DNA of 64,000 nucleotides from Pseudomonas fluorescens (GCF_002022275.1 NZ_MSDF01000014.1:150099-214098), one strand, 5' to 3'. Shown: positions 8,949-19,132, counted from the first letter of the stretch. A program made the numbers and translations. The notes: generated from the sequence alone by a model not told the origin.

Positions 8949-10643
8949 ATGTCCCAAGAATACGACTACATCATTGTGGGTGCCGGCTCCGCCGGTAACA
9001 CCCTGGCGACCCGTCTGACCGAAGACGAAGGCGTCACCGTTCTGCTGCTGGAAGCCGGCGGCCCTGACTACCGTCTCGACTTCCGCACGCAAATGCCAGC
9101 CGCCCTGGCGTTCCCGTTGCAAGGCCGCCGCTACAACTGGGCCTACGAAACCGATCCAGAGCCACACATGGACGGCCGCCGGATGGAATGCGGTCGCGGC
9201 AAGGGCCTCGGTGGTTCTTCGCTGATCAACGGCATGTGCTACATCCGTGGCAACGCCATGGACTACGACAACTGGTCGAAACTGCCGGGTCTGGAAAACT
9301 GGACCTACCTGGACTGCCTGCCGTATTTCCGCAAAGCCGAAACCCGCGACATCGGCCCGAATGATTGGCACGGCGGCGATGGCCCGGTCAGCGTGACCAC
9401 GCCCAAAGCCGGCAACAACCCGCTGTTCCACGCGATGGTTGAAGCAGGCGTACAGGCCGGTTACCCGCGCACCGAAGACTTGAACGGCTACCAGCAAGAA
9501 GGCTTCGGCCCGATGGACCGCACCGTCACGCCAAACGGCCGTCGCGCCAGCACCGCACGCGGTTACCTGGACACGGCTAAAAAGCGTTCGACCCTGACCA
9601 TCGTCACCCATGCCCTGACCGACAAAGTCTTGTTCGAAGGCAAGCGTGCTGTGGGTGTGCGTTACCTGGTGGGTGATGCAGAAGAACGCGTTGAAGCCCG
9701 CGCGCGCAAGGAAGTATTGGTGTGCAGCGGCGCAGTCGCCTCGCCGCAACTGCTGCAACGCTCCGGCGTTGGCCCGGCGAAACTGCTGGAAAGCCTCGAC
9801 ATCCCGGTGGTCCACGACCTGCCCGGCGTCGGCGAAAACCTGCAGGATCACCTTGAGCTGTACCTGCAATACGCCTGCACCCAACCGGTGTCGCTGTACC
9901 CCTCGCTGCTCTGGTACAACCAGCCTGCGATCGGTGCCGAATGGCTGTTCAACGGCACCGGCATCGGCGCCAGCAACCAGTTCGAAGCGGGCGGTTTCAT
10001 TCGTACCCGTGAAGAATTCGATTGGCCGAACATCCAGTACCACTTCCTGCCGGTCGCGATTAACTACAACGGCAGCAACGGTGTAAAAGAGCACGGTTTC
10101 CAGGCGCACATGGGTTCCATGCGTTCTCCGAGCCGTGGTCGCATCCAGTTGAAGTCGAAGAACCCACGGGACTACCCGAGCATCCTCTTCAACTACATGG
10201 CCACCGAGCAGGACTGGCAGGAATTCCGCGATGGCATCCGCCTGACCCGTGAAATCATGCAGCAGCCGGCGCTGGACCAGTACCGAGGCCGCGAAATCAG
10301 CCCGGGCATTGAAGTGCAAACCGATGAGCAGCTGGACAAGTTCATCCGCGAGCACGCCGAAACCGCGTTCCACCCGTCCTGCTCGTGCAAGATGGGCACC
10401 GACGACATGGCCGTTGTGGATGGCGAAGGCCGCGTGCATGGCATGCAGGGTCTGCGCGTTGTGGATGCGTCGATCATGCCGATCATCACCACCGGCAACC
10501 TGAACGCGCCAACGATCATGATCGCCGAGAAAATCGCCGACAAGATCCGTGGCCGCCAGCCGCTGCCGCGCAGCACCGCCGACTACTACGTGGCAGGCGA
10601 TGCGCCCGTGCGTGGCAAGCCGATGCGGGAAATTGCGCAGTAA
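8949..10643 (+). CDS. betA: Choline dehydrogenase
   Basis: A 564-aa GMC-family flavoprotein that oxidises choline to betaine aldehyde at the inner membrane. The FAD-binding dinucleotide fold is at residues 9-16 (VGAGSAGN). The GMC signatures are present ([15 protein letters not shown] and [16 protein letters not shown]), as is the C-terminal active-site region with [10 protein letters not shown] and TGNLNAPT. The ATG at 8949 follows AGAGGG. It is the third gene of betIBA. The length is typical of BetA. Confidence 0.96.
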   Translation: MSQEYDYIIVGAGSAGNTLATRLTEDEGVTVLLLEAGGPDYRLDFRTQMPAALAFPLQGRRYNWAYETDPEPHMDGRRMECGRGKGLGGSSLINGMCYIRGNAMDYDNWSKLPGLENWTYLDCLPYFRKAETRDIGPNDWHGGDGPVSVTTPKAGNNPLFHAMVEAGVQAGYPRTEDLNGYQQEGFGPMDRTVTPNGRRASTARGYLDTAKKRSTLTIVTHALTDKVLFEGKRAVGVRYLVGDAEERVEARARKEVLVCSGAVASPQLLQRSGVGPAKLLESLDIPVVHDLPGVGENLQDHLELYLQYACTQPVSLYPSLLWYNQPAIGAEWLFNGTGIGASNQFEAGGFIRTREEFDWPNIQYHFLPVAINYNGSNGVKEHGFQAHMGSMRSPSRGRIQLKSKNPRDYPSILFNYMATEQDWQEFRDGIRLTREIMQQPALDQYRGREISPGIEVQTDEQLDKFIREHAETAFHPSCSCKMGTDDMAVVDGEGRVHGMQGLRVVDASIMPIITTGNLNAPTIMIAEKIADKIRGRQPLPRSTADYYVAGDAPVRGKPMREIAQ

Positions 10644-10663
10644 CTGAAACACCGCTGCGCTCC

Positions 10664-10738
10664 CATCGCAGGCAAGCCAGCTCCCACATTTGATGTGTGA
10701 ACACCTTCAAAATGTGGGAGCGGGCTTGCCCGCGATGA
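10664..10738. repeat. Paired REP-type palindrome (GTGGGAGC family)
   Basis: CATCGCAGGCAAGCCAGCTC and its near-inverse GAGCGGGCTTGCCCGCGATG flank about 30 nt downstream of betA. Same repeat family as at 4115. It separates the bet operon from the tldD-like gene. Confidence 0.8.
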
Positions 10739-10822
10739 GGCCCGACAAGCCAATGCAAAATCCCTCCTTGATCAGCTACTCTGTCTGCCTGCCCGCGACG
10801 AGCCGCCCACAAGGAAGGCCCC

Positions 10823-12265
10823 ATGTTCGACAAACACGCCACACTCAAACAGCACTTCAGCGCCCTGCGCACCCGTGCCGAATTCTTCTCGCTGCGTTAC
10901 GTGCGCGAATCAGGCCACTACCTGGCCGTACGCAAAAACGTCGCCGAACCGCCCCACCTGAACCACGACGAAGGCGCGATGCTCACCGTGCGTCTCAACG
11001 GCGTGGAAGCCTACGCCGCGACCAACGACATTTCCCTGGCCGGCCTGCAAGCCGCCCTTGAGCGCGCCGAAACGCAAGCCCGGCTGATCAAACCTCACGC
11101 GCTACTCGACCTGCAGACGCAGCACGTGTCCAGCGACGTCGCCGACTACCTGTCGCCCGACCTCGACCAGCCCTTCCCTTCCTTGAGCGACTGCTACCAA
11201 TTGCTCGGCAGCGAATCCGCCGCCGTGCCCAAAGACGAGCGCCTGGTGAATTGGGAAGTCAGCCTGGGCCTGACCCACGTCGAACAGATCTACCTCAACA
11301 GTGCCGGCGCCGAACTGCGCCAGGCCCAGCGTTTTGTGTTCCCCGGCGTTAACGTCACCGCCTACGACGGCAATGACAGCCAGACTCGCACCCTGGGCGG
11401 CAGCAACTTCGGCCAGCAAGGCGGCTTTGAGGTGATCAACCGTTTCGGCCTGGTGGGCGCTGCGCCGCGTATTGCCGACGAAGCCCTGCAACTGCTGCTC
11501 GCGCCGAACACGCCGAACGGCCCGCGCGACCTGCTGTTGATGCCCGACCAGATGATCCTGCAGATCCACGAATCCATCGGCCACCCGCTGGAACTCGACC
11601 GCATCCTCGGTGACGAGCGCAACTACGCCGGCACCAGTTTTGTGAAGGCCAGCGACTTCGGCCACCTGCAATACGGCTCGCCCTTGCTCAATGTGACCTT
11701 CGACCCGGACATTCCCGAACAACTTGCGAGCTACGGCCATGACGACGAAGGCACGGCCGCCAGCAAGCAGTTCCTGATCCGCGAAGGGCTGTTGCTCAAA
11801 CCGCTGGGCGGCGCGCTGTCGCAATTTCGCTCGGGCATGAGCGGCGTAGCGAACAGCCGCGCCAGCAGTTGGAACCGCCCGCCGATCGATCGCATGGCCA
11901 ACCTGAATATCGAGGCCGGCGACAAGAGCCTGGCGCAACTGGTGGGCGGTATCGAAAACGGCATTCTGATGTCGACCAACCGCTCGTGGTCCATCGACGA
12001 TGCGCGCAATAAATTCCAGTTCGGCTGCGAATGGGGCCAGTTGATTGAAAACGGCGAGCTCAAGGGCGTGGTGAAAAACCCGAACTACCGTGCGATTTCC
12101 GCGCAATTCTGGCGCAACCTCAGCGCCGTCGGCGACGCCAGCACTTTCAAGGTGTTGGGCACGCCGAACTGCGGCAAGGGCGAGCCGAACCAGGTGATCC
12201 GCGTGGGCCATGCCTCGCCGGCCTGTGTGTTCAGTAACGTCGACGTATTTGGGGGAGATGCCTGA
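10823..12265 (+). CDS. TldD-like metalloprotease subunit
   Basis: A 480-aa protein of the TldD/PmbA (U62) peptidase family. It carries the zinc-binding HEXXXH motif in QIHESIGHPLELDR and the C-terminal family signature TPNCGKGEPNQ. In the E. coli pair TldD is the metal-binding partner of a heterodimer that trims unfolded peptides. The following gene encodes a PmbA-like partner and overlaps by one base, so the two probably form one complex. Canonical tldD and pmbA are normally elsewhere in Pseudomonas, so this is likely a second, diverged pair, and I give no symbol. Confidence 0.85.
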   Translation: MFDKHATLKQHFSALRTRAEFFSLRYVRESGHYLAVRKNVAEPPHLNHDEGAMLTVRLNGVEAYAATNDISLAGLQAALERAETQARLIKPHALLDLQTQHVSSDVADYLSPDLDQPFPSLSDCYQLLGSESAAVPKDERLVNWEVSLGLTHVEQIYLNSAGAELRQAQRFVFPGVNVTAYDGNDSQTRTLGGSNFGQQGGFEVINRFGLVGAAPRIADEALQLLLAPNTPNGPRDLLLMPDQMILQIHESIGHPLELDRILGDERNYAGTSFVKASDFGHLQYGSPLLNVTFDPDIPEQLASYGHDDEGTAASKQFLIREGLLLKPLGGALSQFRSGMSGVANSRASSWNRPPIDRMANLNIEAGDKSLAQLVGGIENGILMSTNRSWSIDDARNKFQFGCEWGQLIENGELKGVVKNPNYRAISAQFWRNLSAVGDASTFKVLGTPNCGKGEPNQVIRVGHASPACVFSNVDVFGGDA

Positions 12266-13581
12266 TGAACAACTTCAAGGCACTGGTGGAATGGCTCAAG
12301 CACGCCGTCACCGACAAGGAAGAGTTTCAGCTGGGCTACGCCGATGAAGCGTCCGAATTCGTGCGTTTCAACCACGCTCAGGTGCGTCAGGCCGGGCAGG
12401 TGCAACAGGCCAGTCTCAACCTGAAACTGATCGACGACGGCCGCCACGCCGACCTCGGCATTACCCTCTCCGGCGAGCCGGAACTGGACCGCCAACGCCT
12501 CGCCGACGGCCTGCAACAACTGCGCGAAACCTTGCCGTTGCTGCCACGGGACCCGTACCTGCTGCTGAACCACAGCGCCTGGCAAAGTAATAATGAACAG
12601 ACCCGGCCGTTGCCGGAACTGGCTCAGGTGCTGGAAGACATCAGCCGCGCCGCCGACGGCGTGGACATGGTCGGTTTCTACGCCGCAGGCCCGATCACCC
12701 GTGGTTTTGCCAGCTCGGACGGCGCATTCGGATGGCACCGCGCGAACAGCTTCAACTTCGATTTCAGCCTGTTCCACGCCAACGGCGAGGCGGTAAAAGC
12801 CAGCTACGCCGGGCACACCTGGGACAGCACCGAGTTCGCCGCACGCTTCCAGCAGGCGCGCGAACAGCTGGAATTCCTCGGCCGCCCGCTGCACACACTG
12901 GCGCCGGGCCAATACCGCGCCTACCTCGCCCCGGCGGCGCTGGAAGAAATTTTCAGCATCATCACCTGGGGTGGTTTTTCCGCCCAGGCCATCGCCAGCA
13001 AAGGCAGCTCCCTGCAAAAGCTGTACGCGGGTGAGCAGTCGTTGAGCCCGCTGGTGACCGTCAGCGAACAGATCAGCGGTTCCCTGAGCCAGGGGTTTTC
13101 CACCGAAGGCTACCCACGCGGTGACGTCACGCTGATCAAGGCGGGCAAGGCCGAGGGCCAGTTGATCAACTCGCGCAGCGCCGCTGAGTACGGGCTGAGC
13201 ACCAACGGCGCCAGCAGCGATGAATCTCCCAGCGCCCTGCAAGTGGCGGCGGGCAATTTGGCCCAGGCGGATATTCTCAAGGCACTCGGCACCGGGCTGT
13301 ACATCAGCAACCTGTGGTACCTGAACTACTCCGACCTGCCCGCCGCCCGCCTGACCGGCATGACGCGCTTCGCCACGTTCTGGGTGGAAGACGGCGAGAT
13401 CAAGGCGCCGGTCAGCACCATGCGCTTTGATGACAGCGTTTACAGCCTGCTCGGTTCACAACTGGAAGCGCTGACGGCTGAGCGGGAACTGTTGTTGTCG
13501 GCGAGTACGTATAGCCAGCGCAATACGGCCTCGAACTTGTTGCCGGGCGCGTTGGTAAAACGCCTCACACTCACTTTGTAA
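12265..13581 (+). CDS. PmbA/TldE-like protease partner
   Basis: A 438-aa member of the TldD/PmbA family that lacks the HEXXXH zinc motif, as expected for the TldE/PmbA half. It retains the C-terminal family blocks GLYISNLWYLNYSD and LTGMTRFATFWVEDGE. Its start shares one base with the stop of the TldD-like gene (TGATG). It probably heterodimerises with that product in the cytoplasm. The substrate is unknown. No helper peptide or RiPP cluster is visible nearby. Confidence 0.82.
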   Translation: MNNFKALVEWLKHAVTDKEEFQLGYADEASEFVRFNHAQVRQAGQVQQASLNLKLIDDGRHADLGITLSGEPELDRQRLADGLQQLRETLPLLPRDPYLLLNHSAWQSNNEQTRPLPELAQVLEDISRAADGVDMVGFYAAGPITRGFASSDGAFGWHRANSFNFDFSLFHANGEAVKASYAGHTWDSTEFAARFQQAREQLEFLGRPLHTLAPGQYRAYLAPAALEEIFSIITWGGFSAQAIASKGSSLQKLYAGEQSLSPLVTVSEQISGSLSQGFSTEGYPRGDVTLIKAGKAEGQLINSRSAAEYGLSTNGASSDESPSALQVAAGNLAQADILKALGTGLYISNLWYLNYSDLPAARLTGMTRFATFWVEDGEIKAPVSTMRFDDSVYSLLGSQLEALTAERELLLSASTYSQRNTASNLLPGALVKRLTLTL

Positions 13582-13607
13582 ACACACAAACCTGCTTGTG
13601 TGTTACC

Positions 13608-13741
13608 GATCGTTCCCACGCTCTGCGTGGGAATGCATCCTGAGACGCTCTGCGTCACCTAGCGCAGGACTTTAACTACCCGCCGATTTCGGGACGCGGA
13701 GCGTCCAGGACAGCATTCCCACGCGGAGCGTGGGAACGATC
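13608..13741. repeat. GATCGTTCCCACGC repeat, copy A (134 nt)
   Basis: The outer arms GATCGTTCCCACGC and GCGTGGGAACGATC are perfect inverted repeats. Inside are short hairpins of the CCCACGC-TCT-GCGTGGG and GACGC-GCGTC type. It is the longest copy of a family with five full copies and one half copy in this window. It occupies most of the gap after the PmbA-like gene; the remainder of 13582-13986 holds a solo REP end (13763-13790) and the rhlA promoter. Confidence 0.85.
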
Positions 13742-13762
13742 ATGGATCTGTTAACTGATGCA

Positions 13763-13790
13763 CCGCCTTCGCGAGCAAGCCCGCTCCCAC
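13763..13790. repeat. Solo REP end (GTGGGAGC family)
   Basis: A single arm ending TTCGCGAGCAAGCCCGCTCC with no inverted partner close by. It is the same unit that forms the paired elements at 4115 and 29086. Confidence 0.7.
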
Positions 13791-13874
13791 AGGGGTTCTC
13801 GCCGCATTCATACATCGTTGTTCCTCCCAGTCCTACCGCCCTTTCTCTACTTCTCTGCCTGCGTACAAGGCCAG

Positions 13875-13903
13875 TTGTCGCCTGTAAAAAACCTCGCTAT
13901 AAC
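13875..13903 (+). promoter_or_regulatory. Predicted sigma-70 promoter of rhlA-like gene
   Basis: TTGTCG (13875-13880) and TATAAC (13898-13903) are separated by 17 nt, a good match to sigma-70 spacing. The inferred 5' leader of about 75 nt contains CTTGC/GCAAG complementary segments near the ribosome site. Confidence 0.45.
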
Positions 13904-13986
13904 GGTTAGTGGCATCCCGCCATCTCACCCACGTGCATGCGCGTGTGCACGACCTTGCTCAGGATAGGGCAAGCTGGAGCGTTGAC

Positions 13987-14877
13987 ATGAACCATGGAAG
14001 TTTTGTCATTGAAAGGCTGTTCAAGCACTACAACGTTCACATCGAAAGACTGGGCAACGACCCGAACAGGAAAACCGTCCTGCTGGTCAATGGGGCACTG
14101 TCCACCACCCGCTCATTTGCCCGCACCAGTAAGTGCCTGGCCGAACACTTCAATGTGCTGCTGTTCGACTTGCCGTTCTCCGGCTATTCCCGCGAGCACA
14201 ACACCGACCTCGACCTGGTGACCAAGGACGACGAGGTGCAAATGCTCCGCGCGCTGGTGGAGCGCTTCCAGGTCAACCACCTGGTGTCGGCCTCCTGGGG
14301 CGGCATCTCCACCCTGCTGACCCTCGCCCACAACCCGCCTTCCATCGAAAGCTCGGTGGTGATGGCCCTGGCGCCCAACCTGAACAAGGCCATGCTTGAT
14401 TACGTAGAACGCGTACGCGTGCTGATCGAGGCCGACGACAAGTCTGCCGTCGGCCATTTGCTCAACGAGACGGTGGGCAAATACCTGTCGCCGCGCCTCA
14501 AGCGCAATAACCACCGGCACCTGTCGAACATGGCCACCACCGAGTACCGCCAGGCGCGTTTTCATATCCACCAGGTGCTGGGCCTGGGCGATGGTAACTA
14601 CCTGCCGGCGCTCAAGCAGATTGAAACACCGGTGCATTTCCTCAACGGCACGCTCGACGACTACACCCCCGCCGCTGACGCCCAGCGGTTCAAAGAGTAC
14701 GTGGGCCGCAGCACGTTTGCCGTCGCCGAACAGACCGGCCACCTGCTCGATCTGGAGTCACGCGAAGCGGCATTGTCGGTGCACCGGGCGCTGTTGGATT
14801 TTCTGGTGGGCAAGCACGCAAAGTTGTCAGATTTAGACGAACCGACTGTGGGAAAAGGAGCGATGGATGGCGCATAA
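13987..14877 (+). CDS. rhlA: RhlA-type 3-hydroxyacyl acyltransferase
   Basis: A 296-aa alpha/beta-hydrolase-fold protein very like P. aeruginosa RhlA, which joins two 3-hydroxyacyl units into HAA, the lipid half of rhamnolipids. Long stretches are shared with RhlA, for example VERLG-type start, [27 protein letters not shown] and [10 protein letters not shown]. The catalytic triad is visible as Ser103 in SASWGG, Asp224 in LDDY and His252 in TGHLLDLES. The length equals RhlA (295 aa). The ATG follows GGAG. No rhlB or rhlC is adjacent; an MFS exporter is next, 36 nt on. PhaG is a related alternative, but the match to RhlA is closer. Confidence 0.8.
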   Translation: MNHGSFVIERLFKHYNVHIERLGNDPNRKTVLLVNGALSTTRSFARTSKCLAEHFNVLLFDLPFSGYSREHNTDLDLVTKDDEVQMLRALVERFQVNHLVSASWGGISTLLTLAHNPPSIESSVVMALAPNLNKAMLDYVERVRVLIEADDKSAVGHLLNETVGKYLSPRLKRNNHRHLSNMATTEYRQARFHIHQVLGLGDGNYLPALKQIETPVHFLNGTLDDYTPAADAQRFKEYVGRSTFAVAEQTGHLLDLESREAALSVHRALLDFLVGKHAKLSDLDEPTVGKGAMDGA

Positions 14878-14913
14878 TCGCCGACACATAGCCTGCTAAC
14901 AAAAAGGTTCTCC

Positions 14914-16341
14914 ATGCCGAATCGCGTCCCGCTCGATGCCAAGACCGCCCGCTGGTTGCCCTGGGTGGTAGCGATTGCCTTCTTCATGCAATCGCTGGAT
15001 GGGACGATTCTGAACACGGCATTGCCGGCCATGGCCCGGGACCTTGCGGAAAACCCGCTGCGCATGCAGGGGGTGGTGATCGCCTACATGCTCACCGTCG
15101 CTTTGCTCATCCCGGCCTCGGGCTGGGTCGCCGACCGCTTCGGCACCAAGAAGATCTTCTTTGGCGCGATCATGCTGTTCACCATCGGCTCGCTGCTGTG
15201 CGCGCTGTCCAGCAGCTTGACCATGCTGGTGGGCGCGCGGGTGATCCAGGGCCTGGGCGGCGCGTTGATGCTGCCGGTCGGGCGGCTCGTGGTGCTACGG
15301 GCTTACCCGCGCTCCGAACTGGTGCGCATCATGGGTTTTATCACCATTCCCGGCCTGCTCGGCCCGTTGCTCGGCCCGACCATGGGCGGCTGGATGGTGC
15401 AATACCTGACCTGGCACTGGATCTTCCTGATCAACCTGCCAGTGGGCATGATCGGCTGCTACGCCGTGTGGAAACTCATCCCCGACCTGCGCGGCAGTGA
15501 GCGCACGCGCTTTGATAGCGTGGGTTTTTTGCTGTTTGGCGCAGCGATGGTGCTGATCACCATCGCCATGGAAGGCCTGGGCGAACTGCACCTGCCGCAC
15601 CTGCGGGTGATGTTGCTGCTGTTCGGCGGGCTGGCGTGCCTGGCGGCGTATTGGCTGCGCGCCGGGCATATCGACAACCCGCTGTTTTCGCCGGTGCTGT
15701 TCAAAACCCGCACTTTTGCCGTGGGCATCCTCGGCAACCTGTTCGCGCGGCTGGGCAGCGGCGCCCTGCCGTTTCTAGTGCCACTGCTGCTGCAGGTGGC
15801 GCTGGGCTACTCACCCTCCGAAGCAGGGATGAGCATGTTGCCGCTGGCGGCGGCGGCGATGTTTGCCAAATCCATCGCGCGCACGCTGATTGAGCGCCTG
15901 GGCTACCGCGTAGTGCTGACCGGCAACACCCTGTTCCTCGGCATCATGCTCGCCAGCATGGGCCTGGTCAGCGAGCACACGCCCTACCCGCTGCTGCTGT
16001 GCATGCTGGCGGTGCTGGGGGCGATCAACTCGCTGCAATTTACCGCGATGAACACCGTGACCCTGATCGACCTCGACGACGCCCAGGCCAGCAGCGGCAA
16101 CAGCTTGCTGTCGGTGGTGGCGCAATTGTCCCTGAGCCTGGGCGTGGCCTGCGCCGGTGCGCTGCTCGGCGGCTTTACCGCTGAAGCGGGCAACGACGGC
16201 GTGAGCACGGTGCTCGGCGCGTTCCAGTTGACCTTCCTCACCGTGGGCATCATGGCGATGCTGGCGGCGGCAATCTTCCTGCAACTGTCGCCCACCGATG
16301 GCAAACGGGCGGTCAGCCGCGAGCACGATATCGAGCATTAA
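14914..16341 (+). CDS. MFS efflux transporter, DHA2/MdtD type
   Basis: A 475-aa drug/H+ antiporter-2-type permease with 13-14 predicted membrane helices. Motif A is GWVADRFGTKK, and motif C-like GLLGPLLGPTMGGWMV is present. The DHA2 opening FMQSLDGTILNTALPAMA is clear. It resembles MdtD-type multidrug transporters. It lies 36 nt after the rhlA-like gene on the same strand, so the two are probably co-transcribed, and export of HAA-type lipids is a plausible but unproved role. In P. aeruginosa rhlC is also co-transcribed with an MFS gene. Confidence 0.85.
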   Translation: MPNRVPLDAKTARWLPWVVAIAFFMQSLDGTILNTALPAMARDLAENPLRMQGVVIAYMLTVALLIPASGWVADRFGTKKIFFGAIMLFTIGSLLCALSSSLTMLVGARVIQGLGGALMLPVGRLVVLRAYPRSELVRIMGFITIPGLLGPLLGPTMGGWMVQYLTWHWIFLINLPVGMIGCYAVWKLIPDLRGSERTRFDSVGFLLFGAAMVLITIAMEGLGELHLPHLRVMLLLFGGLACLAAYWLRAGHIDNPLFSPVLFKTRTFAVGILGNLFARLGSGALPFLVPLLLQVALGYSPSEAGMSMLPLAAAAMFAKSIARTLIERLGYRVVLTGNTLFLGIMLASMGLVSEHTPYPLLLCMLAVLGAINSLQFTAMNTVTLIDLDDAQASSGNSLLSVVAQLSLSLGVACAGALLGGFTAEAGNDGVSTVLGAFQLTFLTVGIMAMLAAAIFLQLSPTDGKRAVSREHDIEH

Positions 16342-16423
16342 CAGGCTTCTCGTCTAGAACTTGCGGGGAAAATCCCACAGGACTGGTACACTGCGCGACA
16401 TTTTGTTTTGCAGAGCCAGTCCC

Positions 16424-17809
16424 GTGACTACCATCGCCACCGCTTTTAATACTTTGCCCCTGTCCGCCGCCATGCTGGCTAACCTCGACTCGCTGGGTTA
16501 TGTCGAGATGACGCAGATCCAGGCGCAAAGCTTGCCGGTGATCCTCAAGGGGCTGGACCTGATTGCCCAGGCCAAGACCGGCAGCGGCAAGACCGCCGCC
16601 TTCGGCATCGGCCTGTTAAACCCGATCAACCCGCGCTACTTCGGTTGCCAGGCGCTGGTGATGTGCCCGACCCGTGAGCTGGCCGACCAGGTTGCCAAGG
16701 AAATCCGCCGTCTGGCGCGTGCCGAAGATAACATCAAGGTGTTGACCCTGTGCGGCGGCGTGTCCCTCGGCCCGCAGATCGCCTCGCTGGAACACGGCGC
16801 CCACGTCATCGTCGGCACCCCGGGCCGCATCCAGCAGCACCTGCGCAAGGGTTCGCTGGTACTCGACGGTTTGAACACGCTGATCCTCGACGAAGCCGAC
16901 CGCATGCTCGACATGGGCTTCTACGACGCTATCGAAGACATCATCAGCAAGACCCCGCCGCGCCGCCAGACCCTGCTGTTCTCGGCCACTTACCCGGTGA
17001 GCATCAAGCAGTTGGCCTCAAAATTCATGCGTGCGCCGCAGCAAGTCAAAGCTGAAGCATTCCACTCCGACGACCAGATCGAGCAGCGTTTCTACGAAAT
17101 CTCGCCGGAAGAGCGCATGGACGCCGTGACCAAGGTGCTGGCGCACTTCCGCCCGGCCTCCTGCGTAGCGTTCTGCTTTACCAAGCAGCAAGTGCAGGAA
17201 ACCGTGGATCACCTGACCTCCAAAGGCATTTCCGCCGTCGGCCTGCATGGCGACCTGGAACAGCGCGACCGCGACCAGGTACTGGCCATGTTCGCCAACC
17301 GCAGCACCTCGGTACTGGTTGCCACTGACGTTGCGGCACGCGGCCTGGACATTGACTCGCTGGACATGGTGATCAACGTCGAACTGGCCCGCGACTCGGA
17401 AATCCACATTCACCGCGTAGGCCGTACCGGCCGCGCCGGTGAGACTGGCATTGCTATCAGCCTGGTCGCGCCGTCCGAAGCGCACCGCGCCCAAGCCATC
17501 GAGCAACTGCAGAAGTCGCCGCTGAACTGGGACCAACTGGACAACCTCAAGCCGCAAAGCGGTGGGCCTCTGCTGCCGCAGATGAGCACCCTGTGCATCG
17601 CTGCCGGCCGTAAAGACAAGGTTCGCCCGGGCGACATCCTCGGCGCATTGACCGGTGATGCCGGTATTCCGGGTGCCCAGGTGGGCAAGATTGCGATCTT
17701 TGATTTCCAGGCCTTCGTGGCCGTGGAACGCGGGATCGCCAAGCAGGCGTTGCAGCGTTTGAACGACGGCAAGATCAAAGGCCGCTCGTTGCGCGTGCGT
17801 ATCCTCTGA
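16424..17809 (+). CDS. dbpA: ATP-dependent RNA helicase DbpA
   Basis: A 461-aa DEAD-box helicase that acts in 50S ribosome assembly through 23S rRNA hairpin 92. It has AKTGSGKT (motif I), PTRELADQ (Ia), DEAD (II), SAT (III) and HRVGRTGR (VI). The C-terminal roughly 75 residues (GRKDKVRPGDILGALTG onward) form the DbpA-specific RNA-binding domain, which separates it from other DEAD-box proteins. The start is a GTG at 16424 (MTTIATAFNTLPLS). TACACT upstream may be the -10 box. Confidence 0.93.
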   Translation: MTTIATAFNTLPLSAAMLANLDSLGYVEMTQIQAQSLPVILKGLDLIAQAKTGSGKTAAFGIGLLNPINPRYFGCQALVMCPTRELADQVAKEIRRLARAEDNIKVLTLCGGVSLGPQIASLEHGAHVIVGTPGRIQQHLRKGSLVLDGLNTLILDEADRMLDMGFYDAIEDIISKTPPRRQTLLFSATYPVSIKQLASKFMRAPQQVKAEAFHSDDQIEQRFYEISPEERMDAVTKVLAHFRPASCVAFCFTKQQVQETVDHLTSKGISAVGLHGDLEQRDRDQVLAMFANRSTSVLVATDVAARGLDIDSLDMVINVELARDSEIHIHRVGRTGRAGETGIAISLVAPSEAHRAQAIEQLQKSPLNWDQLDNLKPQSGGPLLPQMSTLCIAAGRKDKVRPGDILGALTGDAGIPGAQVGKIAIFDFQAFVAVERGIAKQALQRLNDGKIKGRSLRVRIL

Positions 17810-17813
17810 CCCT

Positions 17814-17919
17814 GATCGTTCCCACGCTCTGCGTGGGAATGCATACCGTGACGCTCCGCGTCACAAAGCGGACGCAGAGCGTCCATGGCGGCATTCCCAC
17901 GCAGAGCGTGGGAACGATC
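17814..17919. repeat. GATCGTTCCCACGC repeat, copy B (106 nt)
   Basis: Outer arms GATCGTTCCCACGC and GCGTGGGAACGATC with two inner hairpins (TGACGCTCCGCGTCA and GGACGCAGAGCGTCC). It fills the dbpA to yhiN gap and ends 22 nt before the yhiN start. Confidence 0.88.
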
Positions 17920-17941
17920 TGATGAACATGAGGACACCGTT

Positions 17942-19120
17942 TTGCGCTCGACCGAAGTTGTGATCATTGGCGCCGGCGCCGCAGGCTTGATGTGCGCACT
18001 GACCGCCGCCGGGCGTGGGCGCAAAGTGATGTTGATCGACCACGCCAACAAGGCCGGCAAGAAGATCCTGATGTCGGGCGGTGGCCGCTGCAATTTCACC
18101 AACATGTACACCGAGCCCGCCAACTTCCTCTCGCACAACGCGCATTTCTGCAAGTCCGCCCTGGCGCGCTACACCCAGTGGGACTTCATCGGGCTGGTGG
18201 CCAAGCACGGCGTGCCGTACCACGAGAAGAAACTCGGCCAGCTGTTCTGCGACAACAAGTCCAGCGACATCCTCGGCATGCTGCTCGACGAGTGCATCCA
18301 GACCGGCGTGAGCCTGCACCTGGACACTTCGATCGAAGAAATCGCCAAAGTCGAAGGTGGCTATCAGTTGCAGACCACGTTGGGTGAGTTGCGCTGCGAG
18401 TCCCTGGTGATCGCCACGGGCGGGCTGTCGATACCGACCCTGGGCGCCACCGGTTTTGGTTACCAGGTTGCCAAACAGTTCGGCCACGAACTGCTGCCGA
18501 CCCGCGCAGGGTTGGTGCCGTTCACCATCACCGACCAGCTCAAGGATATGTGCGGCGAGTTGTCCGGCACCTCCGTGGATTGCCTGGTCAGCTGCAACGA
18601 CCAGAGCTTTCGCGAGAACATCCTGTTTACCCACCGCGGCCTCAGCGGCCCGGCGATCCTGCAGATTTCCTCTTACTGGGAAACCGGCGACACGGTGGAG
18701 ATCAACCTGCTGCCCGACCACGACGCCCACGACTGGCTGCAACAGCAACAGGCCGAGCGCCCGAACAGTGAGCTGAAAACCCTGCTGGGCGAGATTTTCA
18801 CCAAGAAAATGGCCAACCTGCTGGCGGACACCTGGTTTATGTCCAAGCCGATGAAGCAGTACACCCACGCCGAAATCGCTGATATCGCGCAGAAACTGGG
18901 TAGCTGGCAATTGGTACCGGCGGGCACTGAAGGCTATCGCACCGCCGAAGTGACGCTGGGCGGGGTGGATACGCGCGAAGTGTCATCCAAGACCATGGAA
19001 TCGCTGAAAAGCCCGGGGTTGTACTTTATTGGCGAAGTGCTAGATGTGACCGGTCACCTGGGCGGGTTCAATTTTCAGTGGGCGTGGGCCTCAGGCTACG
19101 CCGCCGCCCAATACGCCTGA
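17942..19120 (+). CDS. FAD-dependent oxidoreductase, HI0933/YhiN family
   Basis: A 392-aa flavoprotein of the HI0933/YhiN family. The N-terminal FAD fold is VVIIGAGAAGLMCAL at residues 5-19. The family motif SGGGRCNFTN follows near residue 44, and the C-terminal GEVLDVTGHLGGFNFQWAW block closes the FAD site. The start is taken as the TTG at 17942, behind AGGA; there is no better ATG. The physiological substrate of this family is not established. It is flanked by repeat copies B and C. Confidence 0.87.
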   Translation: MRSTEVVIIGAGAAGLMCALTAAGRGRKVMLIDHANKAGKKILMSGGGRCNFTNMYTEPANFLSHNAHFCKSALARYTQWDFIGLVAKHGVPYHEKKLGQLFCDNKSSDILGMLLDECIQTGVSLHLDTSIEEIAKVEGGYQLQTTLGELRCESLVIATGGLSIPTLGATGFGYQVAKQFGHELLPTRAGLVPFTITDQLKDMCGELSGTSVDCLVSCNDQSFRENILFTHRGLSGPAILQISSYWETGDTVEINLLPDHDAHDWLQQQQAERPNSELKTLLGEIFTKKMANLLADTWFMSKPMKQYTHAEIADIAQKLGSWQLVPAGTEGYRTAEVTLGGVDTREVSSKTMESLKSPGLYFIGEVLDVTGHLGGFNFQWAWASGYAAAQYA

Positions 19121-19132
19121 CACACTCGGATT

